Shown: positions 46,923-54,227 of the stretch, one piece after another
Numbering within the stretch: position 1 is the stretch's first letter
How the letters are laid out: each line of letters opens with the position of its first letter
Source: Streptomyces katrae
Lineage (GTDB): Bacteria; Actinomycetota; Actinomycetes; Streptomycetales; Streptomycetaceae
Assembly (NCBI RefSeq): GCF_000717655.1
Contig: NZ_JNZY01000029.1
Coordinates: 1 to 64,000, forward strand
DNA length: 64,000 nucleotides
Direction of reading: 5' to 3'
Notes under the pieces: model-generated
Databases searched by the model: none
The model's input: only the letters and a program-made list of their open reading frames with translations
What the model was told of the DNA's origin: nothing
Program-made: the position numbers and the translations under genes

Positions 46923-47720
46923 CGCCGTCGGCGCCGGCTCCCGCTCGGGGGTGGCACCGGCCGCGGCGGCCGCCGACCGGTCGCGCTTCTCGCGCCGTAC
47001 GAGGACCAGCCAGCCCACCGGCACCGCCGCGGCGAACAGCCACCACTGCACGGCGTACGCCATGTGCGGGCCGATCGAGTCGTGGTCGGGATCGGCGACC
47101 GTCTCCGGGCTGCCGCCCGCCGGGGCCGGAGCGGTGAGCTCCAGGTAGCCGCCGAGGACGGGCTTGCCCAGGTACTCCGCCTGCTGCGCGCTGTTGATCA
47201 GCATCACCTGGCGGTCCGGCAGGCCCTTGCGGTCCTTGATGCCGCTGCCGCCGCTCGTCTCGTCGGCCTTCAGCCGCCCGGTGACCGTCACCTCGCCGGA
47301 GGGCGCTGCCGGCACCGGCGGGTACGCACGCGGGTCGTCGCCGCCCGCCACCCAGCCGCGGTTGACCAGTACCACCCGGCCGTCGGCCAGCACCAGGGGG
47401 GTCAGGACGTGGAAGCCGACCTTGTCGTCGTTGTCGGTGCGCATCCGTACGACGACCTCGTGCGCGGTGTCGTACGTCCCGGTGGCGGTGACGGCGCGCC
47501 AGTAGTCGGCCCGCGGGACCCGGTGCCCGGGGGAGGTCACCTCGGTCATCGGCACCGGCTTTGCGGACAGGTTCGACGCGATCAGCTCGTTCTGGGCGAC
47601 CCGGTGCTCATGGCGGTGGTACTGCCAGAACCCCAGCTTGATCATCGCGGGGATGAGGGCGAGGGCGACGAGGGTGAGGCACACCCATTGCCGGGTCAGC
47701 ACAAAGCGGTACACGCCCAC
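46920..47720 (-). CDS. SURF1-family cytochrome oxidase assembly protein
   Basis: A 266-residue membrane protein with an N-terminal helix (about 12-30; RQWVCLTLVALALIPAMIKL then GFWQYHRHEHR, the SURF1 G-x-W-Q-x-x-R motif). A soluble loop domain follows (YWRAVTATGTYDTAHEVVVR; VLVNRGWVAGGDD), then a second helix near residues 215-235 (AYAVQWWLFAAAVPVGW, the Q-W motif). Members help insert haem into cytochrome c oxidase. The GTG at 47720 lacks a clear ribosome site; an in-frame GTG lies at 47714. It is followed on the same strand by the SDR gene. Confidence 0.9.
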   Translation of the reverse strand: MGVYRFVLTRQWVCLTLVALALIPAMIKLGFWQYHRHEHRVAQNELIASNLSAKPVPMTEVTSPGHRVPRADYWRAVTATGTYDTAHEVVVRMRTDNDDKVGFHVLTPLVLADGRVVLVNRGWVAGGDDPRAYPPVPAAPSGEVTVTGRLKADETSGGSGIKDRKGLPDRQVMLINSAQQAEYLGKPVLGGYLELTAPAPAGGSPETVADPDHDSIGPHMAYAVQWWLFAAAVPVGWLVLVRREKRDRSAAAAAGATPEREPAPTA

Positions 47721-47822
47721 GACGGTACCCCCAGCCGGGAAGACCCCGGTGGCCGGGTGGCCGTCCGGGGTCGGGAAGGGGAAGGGGGGGAAGGGGAACC
47801 GGGCAGGGAAGCCGGAGGAGCG

Positions 47823-48056
47823 TCACACGCGGTCGACGATGCCCACCTTCCCTTCCGCGCGGGCGCAGTGCGCCCCGCAGAACCACTGGCCCTCGACCTC
47901 GACGCCCTGCCCGATGATCTGCACCCGGCAGTGCTCGCAGATGGGCGCCATGCGGTGGATGGCGCAGGAGAAGCAGTCGAAGACGTGCACGCTGCCCTGC
48001 GCGTGCACTTCGAAGGACATGCCGTAATCGTTTCCGCAGACCTCACAACGTGCCAT
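47823..48056 (-). CDS. small zinc-ribbon protein, conserved in actinomycetes
   Basis: A 77-residue protein with four cysteine pairs: CEVCGND (near residue 4), CFSC (near 28), CEHC (near 40) and CGAHC (near 60), plus histidines. It would bind two zinc ions in treble-clef or rubredoxin-like knuckles. It has no transmembrane helix. Such proteins are widely kept in Streptomyces, and no function is known to me. It lies alone between SURF1 and the exonuclease gene, with both neighbours on the same strand. Confidence 0.75.
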   Translation of the reverse strand: MARCEVCGNDYGMSFEVHAQGSVHVFDCFSCAIHRMAPICEHCRVQIIGQGVEVEGQWFCGAHCARAEGKVGIVDRV

Positions 48057-48120
48057 GGGCCACAGGGTGGGACCCGACGGGCGCAACGCGGAAGCGGGTG
48101 CCGGGCGAGTCGCCCGACGC

Positions 48121-49092
48121 TCACCCGTCTGCCGCAGCCACGTCCCGCAGCAGTTGGGTGAAGGCCGCCTCGTCGACCACCGGCGTACCGAAGGACTTCG
48201 CCTTGACCGTCTTGGAAGTGGCCGAGTCGGGGTCGTTCGTCACGAGCAGGCTCGTGAGACGCGACACACTCGTCGCGACGTGCAGGCCCGCCTCGATCGC
48301 CCGGTCCTCCAGCAGCTCCCGGTCCACCGAGGTGTCACCCGAGAAGGCGACCCGCATGCCCTGCTTCAGCGGCTTGCCGTCCTCGAAGCGCCCCGGGTTC
48401 GGGTGCGGGCACGCCGGCCGCTTGCGCGAGGGCCGCCAGCTGCTGCTCCCGTACGAGGCCTGCTGCCCGATCCGCGGGGTGACGGGGGAGTCCGACCACT
48501 CCGTCAGCGGCCGGCATTCCAACAGGGGCAGCCGTACACCGTCCCGCGCGGCGGCGTGCAGCGACGGACGGAACGCCTCCGCGAGCACGCGGGCGTCGTC
48601 GAGCGCGTGGTGGGCGCGCTGCTGGACCACGCCGAAGTGCGCGGCGAGCGACTCCAGCTTGTGGTTGGGCAGCGGGAGGTTCAGTTCCTTCGACAGGGCG
48701 ATGGTGCACAGCCGCTGACGGACCGGCGCGGTCTCGGCGGCCCGGGCGTACTCGCGGGCGATCATCTGCCAGTCGAAGATGGCGTTGTGCGCGACCAGCA
48801 CCCGGTCCGCGAGCCGGCCCGCGAACTCCTCGGCGATGTCCTTGAAGAGCGGCGCGTCCTGGAGCATGTCGCTCGTGAGCCCGTGGATCCAGACCGGCCC
48901 CGGATCCCGCAGGGGGTTCACCAGGGTGTACCAGTGGTCCTCCACATTGCCCTGCGCGTCGAGCCGGTAGACGGCGGCGGAGATTATCCGGTCGTCGCGA
49001 GCGAGCCCGGTCGTCTCCACGTCGACGACCGCGTACCCCTCGGGGTACGCGGTCGGCCACGTCGTCTCTGCGGTCGTACGGTCGTCGAGCAT
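48121..49092 (-). CDS. DEDDh 3'-5' exonuclease with C-terminal BRCT domain
   Basis: A 323-residue protein. Residues about 18-185 are a DnaQ-like exonuclease domain with motifs GYAVVDVETTG (Asp-x-Glu), VAHNAIFDWQMI and HHALDDARVLAEA, the DEDDh set. The C-terminal 80 residues (GMRVAFSGDTSVDRELLEDR; HVATSVSRLTSLLVTNDPDS; GTPVVDEAAFTQLL) form a BRCT domain, as in DNA-repair exonucleases. The combination suggests nucleic-acid repair or RNA processing. The ATG at 49092 lies 8 bp after the minus-strand box TATCCT; a GTG at 49098 is the alternative. Confidence 0.88.
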   Translation of the reverse strand: MLDDRTTAETTWPTAYPEGYAVVDVETTGLARDDRIISAAVYRLDAQGNVEDHWYTLVNPLRDPGPVWIHGLTSDMLQDAPLFKDIAEEFAGRLADRVLVAHNAIFDWQMIAREYARAAETAPVRQRLCTIALSKELNLPLPNHKLESLAAHFGVVQQRAHHALDDARVLAEAFRPSLHAAARDGVRLPLLECRPLTEWSDSPVTPRIGQQASYGSSSWRPSRKRPACPHPNPGRFEDGKPLKQGMRVAFSGDTSVDRELLEDRAIEAGLHVATSVSRLTSLLVTNDPDSATSKTVKAKSFGTPVVDEAAFTQLLRDVAAADG

Positions 49093-49227
49093 GGTCACAG
49101 AGGATATCGGCACGGACTGACACCCGGGGCCCGATGGCCTGTCAGCGGTCGCCGCGCTCGCCCCGTCGGGCGCGGGTGCGGAATTCAGGTCCCCGGAGTG
49201 GTCGGGCCCGGGCGGCCGCAAACCGTT

Positions 49228-49863
49228 TTATCGCAGGGGCGGGTTCGGGGGCGCCAGCAGGGAGCGGACGAGGGCCCGTACGGACAGCAGGAACAGCCGT
49301 TCCGGATCCGCCGGGCGGGCCAGGGCGCGGGCGAGCTCCGGGTCGTCGGGGGCCACGGAAGGGTCCCAGAGGTCGCTCTCCGCGGGGGACTGGGCGGGGG
49401 AGCGCTCGCGATTGCGCTCCACGAGGAGGTAGCCGACGATCTGGAACTGGACCGCGCGCACCGCGTCGGCGGCCAGGGCGCCGCGCAGTCCGGCCGCGTG
49501 CACCTCGTGGACCAGGGCCTGCTGGGCCGGCAGGAACATCCGCTCGGTGAGCCCGCGTTCGTGGACCATCGCGATCAGGTGCGGCCGCTCGCGCAGCTCG
49601 CGGCGCAGGGTCCGGGCCACGGAGAGGATCCGCTCGGTGGGGGTGCGGCCGGCCGGCCGGATCGCGCCCATCTCCTGGACGGTCCGCTCCACGAGGGCGT
49701 CGAGCAGTGATTCGCGGTTGCCGACGTGCCAGTAGATGGAGGTGACCGCGGTGCCCAGCTCGGCGGCGAGCTTGCGCATGGTGAGGGCGCCCGGGCCGTG
49801 CTGCTTGACCAGGCTGGCGGCCGCCTCCAGTACCTCGTCGCGGGTGAGCGTGGTTCTGGCCAT
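49228..49863 (-). CDS. TetR-family transcriptional regulator
   Basis: A 211-residue repressor. The N-terminal HTH (LTRDEVLEAAASLVKQHGPG; LTMRKLAAELGTAVTSIYWH; VGNRESLLDALVER) is standard TetR. The C-terminal ligand domain (about 60-205) is helical with a WDPS loop and no recognisable ligand motif. It is divergent from the catabolic operon beginning at 49984. A 15-bp palindrome lies in the 120-bp gap between them. It probably represses that operon until an intermediate binds. Confidence 0.92.
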   Translation of the reverse strand: MARTTLTRDEVLEAAASLVKQHGPGALTMRKLAAELGTAVTSIYWHVGNRESLLDALVERTVQEMGAIRPAGRTPTERILSVARTLRRELRERPHLIAMVHERGLTERMFLPAQQALVHEVHAAGLRGALAADAVRAVQFQIVGYLLVERNRERSPAQSPAESDLWDPSVAPDDPELARALARPADPERLFLLSVRALVRSLLAPPNPPLR

Positions 49864-49934
49864 GGCCGTCCCACCAATCTGTCGGATCGTCAGTTCTGGT
49901 CCGTGCAGGGGTCTTTACCCTTCATCGGCGGCGG

Positions 49935-49949
49935 TGTAACTGTGTTACA
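49935..49949. promoter_or_regulatory. TetR-type operator TGTAAC-N3-GTTACA
   Basis: A perfect palindrome, TGTAACTGTGTTACA, stands 35 bp before the operon start and 72 bp from the TetR start. It is AT-richer than its surroundings. Operator function is inferred from place and symmetry. Confidence 0.7.
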
Positions 49950-49983
49950 GAACCGATCCGCTCAAGACGAGGGATGGTGCGAG

Positions 49984-50781
49984 ATGGCACGCGTACGGTA
50001 CGGAGCGCGCACCGAGGCCGAGATCACGGCGTCGCGCGAGAAGAGTTCCCGGCTCCCCGACATCTGGTCCACCGGCGTGGTGGCGGTCTGGGAGAGCGAC
50101 CCGGACGTGGTGGCGGCGGTGCTGCCCCCGCCGCTCAAGCCCGCCGAGCGGCCCCTCGTACGGGCCAGCATCAGCAAGGTCGACCTGCCCGGCTACCCCC
50201 TCGGCGCCGGCTCGGTGGCCGTCGCCGCGCAGCACGGCGGGGTCGAGGGCTGGTACCCGCTGGTCATGCCGATGACCCACGAGCGGGCCCTGACCGGCGG
50301 CCGCGAGGTCTTCGGCGAGCCGAAGAAGCTGGGGGAGGTCGACGTCGGGCGCGAGGGCCTCGTCGTACGGGCCTCCCTGGCCCGGCACGGGATCGCCTTC
50401 GTGGAGGTGCGCGGGGCGGTGGACCGCGAACTGCCGCTGCCCGAGCCCGCCGCCAAGACCGACTTCTACTTCAAGTTCCTCCCGGCGGTGGACGGTTCGG
50501 GCTTCGACGCCGAGCCGGTGCTCGTCCACGTCACCCGCAACGAGAAGGTCCGCAAGCTGGAACACATCACCGGTGACGTGGTCCTGCGCGAGTCGATGTT
50601 CGACCCCGTCGCCGACCTCCCCGTACGCCGGATCGTGGAGATCACCATCGGCGAGAAGACCACCGACCAGAAGGGCCGCGTCGTCGAGCGGGTCAGCGCC
50701 CAGGCCCTCCTCCCTTACATCCACCAGCGCTACGACGACCCGATGCAGATCCTCGACGGCCCGCCCGAGGGGAGCGTCTGA
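49984..50781 (+). CDS. acetoacetate decarboxylase-family protein
   Basis: A 265-residue protein of the ADC-like family: PEPKKLGEVDV-type segment (REVFGEPKKLGEVDVGREGL) with the paired lysines near the Schiff-base position of true acetoacetate decarboxylase, and ADC-like strands WYPLVMPMTHERALTGG and KTDFYFKFLPAVDG. Family members decarboxylate or cyclise beta-keto acids and related compounds. In this operon it may act on a ring-opened or keto-acid intermediate. It is the first gene after the TetR operator; the next gene starts in its stop codon. Confidence 0.85.
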   Translation: MARVRYGARTEAEITASREKSSRLPDIWSTGVVAVWESDPDVVAAVLPPPLKPAERPLVRASISKVDLPGYPLGAGSVAVAAQHGGVEGWYPLVMPMTHERALTGGREVFGEPKKLGEVDVGREGLVVRASLARHGIAFVEVRGAVDRELPLPEPAAKTDFYFKFLPAVDGSGFDAEPVLVHVTRNEKVRKLEHITGDVVLRESMFDPVADLPVRRIVEITIGEKTTDQKGRVVERVSAQALLPYIHQRYDDPMQILDGPPEGSV

Positions 50782-51665
50782 TGCGGCTCGAACCGGGACA
50801 GGTGGCCGTCGTCACCGGCGCCGCCAGTGGCATCGGCCTCGCCATGGCCCGCCGCTTCGCCGCCGAGGGGCTGAAGGTGGTCCTCGCCGACGTGGAGGAG
50901 GGCGCCCTGCACAAGGCCGCCGACGGGCTGACCGCCGACGGCGCCCAGGTGCTCGCCCGGCCCGTCGACGTCAGCGACCGCGACTCCGTGATCGCGCTGG
51001 CCGACGCCGCGTACGACGCGTTCGGCGCCGTGCACGTGCTCTGCAACAACGCGGGCGTCGGCTCCGGCGCCGAGGGCCGGATGTGGGAGCACGAGCCCAA
51101 CGACTGGAAATGGGCCTTCTCCGTCAACGTCTGGGGCGTTTTCCACGGCATCCAGGCCTTCGTCCCCCGCATGATCGCGGCAGGCGGCCCCGGCCACGTC
51201 GTCAACACCTCCTCCGGCGACGGCGGCATCGCCCCGCTGCCCACCGCCTCCGTCTACGCCGTCACCAAGGCGGCCGTGGTCACCATGACGGAGTCCCTGT
51301 ACGCCCACCTCAAGGCCGAACGCGCGGCCGTCGGCGCCTCCGTCCTCTTCCCCGGCCCCCACATGCTGCGTACCGGACTGTGGGAGTCGCACCGCAACCG
51401 CCCCGGGCGGTACGCGAAGGAGCGGCCGCGCAAGACCCCGTACCGCAGCCTCGACCAGTACGAGGCCGCGATGAAGCAGGCCGGCCACGAGGTGAACTTC
51501 ACCCCGGTCGAGGAGGTCGCCGAGCACGTCGTCGACGGCATCCGCGCCGACCGCTTCTGGATGCTCCCGGCGAGCGAGCACAGCGACCGGCAGATCCGTG
51601 CCCGGTCGCAATCGATGCTCGACCGCGCCAACCCCGCCTACCTGGAGAGCTTCATCCTCGACTGA
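50781..51665 (+). CDS. short-chain dehydrogenase/reductase of the catabolic operon
   Basis: A 294-residue SDR whose ATG shares one base with the preceding TGA. NAD(P)-binding TGAASGIGLAMARRF, Asp in LADVEEGALH, NNAGVGSGA, the catalytic Ser in VVNTSSGDGGIAPLP, and Tyr-x-x-x-Lys in SVYAVTKAAV are all present. The C-terminal extension (about 200-290) is longer than in most SDRs and contains RPRKTPYRSLDQYEAAMKQA. It oxidises or reduces a carbonyl/alcohol within the TetR-controlled pathway. The substrate is unknown. Confidence 0.9.
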   Translation: MRLEPGQVAVVTGAASGIGLAMARRFAAEGLKVVLADVEEGALHKAADGLTADGAQVLARPVDVSDRDSVIALADAAYDAFGAVHVLCNNAGVGSGAEGRMWEHEPNDWKWAFSVNVWGVFHGIQAFVPRMIAAGGPGHVVNTSSGDGGIAPLPTASVYAVTKAAVVTMTESLYAHLKAERAAVGASVLFPGPHMLRTGLWESHRNRPGRYAKERPRKTPYRSLDQYEAAMKQAGHEVNFTPVEEVAEHVVDGIRADRFWMLPASEHSDRQIRARSQSMLDRANPAYLESFILD

Positions 51666-51684
51666 CTCGCCTGAGGAGAGACCG

Positions 51685-52977
51685 TTGACCGACAGCAGTA
51701 CGTACGAAGACCCGTACCTGATCATCTCCTCCGACTGCCACGCGGGGCTGCCGACCGAGCGGTACCGCCCGTACCTCGACTCCCGCTTCCACCCCCAGTT
51801 CGACGAGTTCCTCGGCCAGCGCGACGCCCGCCGCGCCGAGGCCACGAAGCTCGGGGTCCGCAACGAGGCCTTCGCCGAGAAGTGGTTCCACGACCACGAG
51901 GAAGGCCTCAGGGGCGGCTGGGAAACGGCGCAGCGCCTGAAGGAGCTCGACGGCGACGGGGTGGCCGCCGAGGTCGTCTTCCCCGACGCCGACGCCGTGG
52001 ACAGCCAGACCGCCGCGCCCTTCGGGGTGGGCCTCGGGCTCTCCGGCGACCAGGACCCCGAGCTCGGCATGGCGGGGGCGCAGGCGCACAACCGCTGGCT
52101 GGCGGAGTTCGTCTCCGAGACCCCCGAGCGGCACTGCGGGGTCGCCCTGCTGCCCATCACGGGCGAGCCGTCGAAGGTCGTCGCCGAGATCCACCGGGCC
52201 AAGGAGTCCGGGCTCGGCGCGCTGATGATCCCCGCGATGTGGGTGGACAAGGCGCCGTACCACGACCGCCGCTACGACCCCGTCTGGGCGGCCGCGGCCG
52301 AGACGCAGATGCCGATCGTCACCCACTCGGGGTCCTCGCCCCGCCACGAGTACGGCGACCACCTGGGCATCTTCGTCTCCGAGGTCACCTGGTGGCCGGC
52401 CCGCCCGCTGTGGTTCCTGCTCTGGTCCGGGGTCTTCGAACGGCACCCGGGCCTGAAGTTCGGCGTCGCCGAATCGGGCTGCTGGTGGCTGCCGAACCAG
52501 CTGTGGTTCATGGACCGGCTCTACCTCGGCGCGCACGGCGGCAAGAAGCTGTCGCCGTTCGAGGAGCTCAAGCGCCCGCCGAGCGAGTACCTGGACCGCC
52601 AGGTGTTCGTCTGCGCGACGAACACCAAGCGGCGCGAGCTCGCGCAGCGCTACGAGATCGGCGTGGACAACATCCTGTGGGGCTCGGACTTCCCGCACCC
52701 CGAGGGGACCTGGCCGGGCACCCGGACCTGGTTGAAGAACACCTTCCACGACATCCCGGTAGGCGAGACCCGCCGGATGCTGGGGCTGGCGGCGGCGGAC
52801 GTCTTCGGCTTCGACACGGACGGGCTGGCCCCGATCGCCCGCCGGATCGGCCCGACCCCGGCGGAGCTGGGCCAGCCGGCCGACCAGGCTTCCGTGGAGG
52901 CCTCCTGGTCCCGCTCGCGGGAGACGGGCCGCCACTGGCTGACGGGCCAGGACTTCCCCGTCCTGGGGGTGTCCTGA
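51685..52977 (+). CDS. amidohydrolase-2 family metal-dependent hydrolase/decarboxylase (copy 1)
   Basis: A 430-residue protein from the TTG at 51685, with GAGGAGAG 6 bp upstream. The fold is a TIM barrel of the ACMSD/gamma-resorcylate decarboxylase group: N-terminal IISSDCHAGLPTERYRPYLD, central THSGSSPRHEYG, and a late metal Asp in NILWGSDFPHPEGTWPG. Such enzymes decarboxylate or hydrolyse aromatic or unsaturated acids with zinc or manganese. Its stop overlaps the ATG of a paralogue. The two copies share the same beginning (SDCHAG) and end, which points to duplication. Confidence 0.87.
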   Translation: MTDSSTYEDPYLIISSDCHAGLPTERYRPYLDSRFHPQFDEFLGQRDARRAEATKLGVRNEAFAEKWFHDHEEGLRGGWETAQRLKELDGDGVAAEVVFPDADAVDSQTAAPFGVGLGLSGDQDPELGMAGAQAHNRWLAEFVSETPERHCGVALLPITGEPSKVVAEIHRAKESGLGALMIPAMWVDKAPYHDRRYDPVWAAAAETQMPIVTHSGSSPRHEYGDHLGIFVSEVTWWPARPLWFLLWSGVFERHPGLKFGVAESGCWWLPNQLWFMDRLYLGAHGGKKLSPFEELKRPPSEYLDRQVFVCATNTKRRELAQRYEIGVDNILWGSDFPHPEGTWPGTRTWLKNTFHDIPVGETRRMLGLAAADVFGFDTDGLAPIARRIGPTPAELGQPADQASVEASWSRSRETGRHWLTGQDFPVLGVS

Positions 52978-54203
52978 TGGCAGACCGCTACACGGTCATC
53001 TCGGCGGACTGCCACGCGGGCGCCGACCTGCTGGACTACAAGCCGTACCTGGAGAAGCGGTACCACGAGGAGTTCGACGCCTGGGCCGCCACGTACGTGA
53101 ACCCGTACGAGGACCTCCTCGCGGACACCGCGGACCGCAACTGGAACTCCGCGCGCCGGCTGTCCGAGCTCGAGGCGGACGGCATCGTGGCCGAGGTGCT
53201 CTTCCCGAACACGATCCCGCCGTTCTTCCCCAAGGCCTCGCTGATGGCCCAGCCTCCGACGGCCGCGGAGTACACGATGCGCTGGGCGGGGCTGCAGGCC
53301 CACAACCGCTGGCTGGCGGACTTCTGTGCGGACGCACCGGGCCGGCGGGCGGGCGTGGTCCAGATCCTGCTGAACGACGTGGACGCGGCGGTGAAGGAGA
53401 TCCGCCGCACGAGGGAGGCCGGCCTGACGGGGGGCATCCTGCTGCCCGGCGTCCCGCCCGGCTCCTCGGTCCCCGAGCTGTACTCGGCCGCGTACGACCC
53501 GATCTGGGCGGTGTGCGACGAGCTGGACGTCCCGGTCAACCACCACGGCGGCTCGGCGTCCCCGCCGCTCGGCGACGAACCGGCCGCCCGGGCCGTCTTC
53601 ATAGTCGAGACGACCTGGTTCTCGCACCGCGCTCTGTGGCACCTCATCTTCGGCGGGGCCTTCCGCCGCCACCCCGGCCTGAAGCTGGTCCTGACGGAGC
53701 AGGGCTCCGGCTGGATCCCCGCCGTCATGGAGATGCTGGACTACTACCACGGCCGCCTGGTGAACGCGGCTGCCAAGGCGGCCACGGCGGAGTCCAAGTT
53801 CGGCGCTGGCCTGGCGGAGTCCATGGGCAAGGGCCCGAGCGAGGTCTGGCGGGACAACTGCTTCGTGGGGGCCAGCTTCATGCGCCCCCACGAGGTCCCG
53901 CTGCGGGACCGGATCGGCCTCGACAAGATCATGTGGGGCAGCGACTACCCCCACGACGAGGGCACCACCCCGTTCTCCCGCGAGGGCCTGCGCATCGCGT
54001 ACGCGGGCCTCCCGCAGGACGAGGTCGCCGCGATGGCCGGCGGCAACGCGGCCCGCGTGTACGGCTTCGACCTGGCGTTGCTGGACCCGCTGGCGGCGAA
54101 GCACGGGCCGCTGGTCTCGGAGATCGCCGAGCCGTTGACGGAGATCCCGCCCGAGGCCACCAGCCCGGCCTTCGCCCGAGGGGGCTCGGTCCGGGTCTGG
54201 TGA
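52977..54203 (+). CDS. amidohydrolase-2 family metal-dependent hydrolase/decarboxylase (copy 2)
   Basis: A 408-residue paralogue of the preceding gene: start TVISADCHAGADLLDYKPYL, middle PVNHHGGSASPPLGDEPAAR, and metal site KIMWGSDYPHDEGTTPFS. The two proteins match over most of their length by eye and differ in the active-site middle (THSGS against NHHGG). They could form a hetero-oligomer or act on successive substrates. It is the last gene of the operon and converges on the NACHT gene, whose stop is 24 bp away. Confidence 0.87.
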   Translation: MADRYTVISADCHAGADLLDYKPYLEKRYHEEFDAWAATYVNPYEDLLADTADRNWNSARRLSELEADGIVAEVLFPNTIPPFFPKASLMAQPPTAAEYTMRWAGLQAHNRWLADFCADAPGRRAGVVQILLNDVDAAVKEIRRTREAGLTGGILLPGVPPGSSVPELYSAAYDPIWAVCDELDVPVNHHGGSASPPLGDEPAARAVFIVETTWFSHRALWHLIFGGAFRRHPGLKLVLTEQGSGWIPAVMEMLDYYHGRLVNAAAKAATAESKFGAGLAESMGKGPSEVWRDNCFVGASFMRPHEVPLRDRIGLDKIMWGSDYPHDEGTTPFSREGLRIAYAGLPQDEVAAMAGGNAARVYGFDLALLDPLAAKHGPLVSEIAEPLTEIPPEATSPAFARGGSVRVW

Positions 54204-54227
54204 GCCCCCGGTTCCGCCCGGGGCGGC

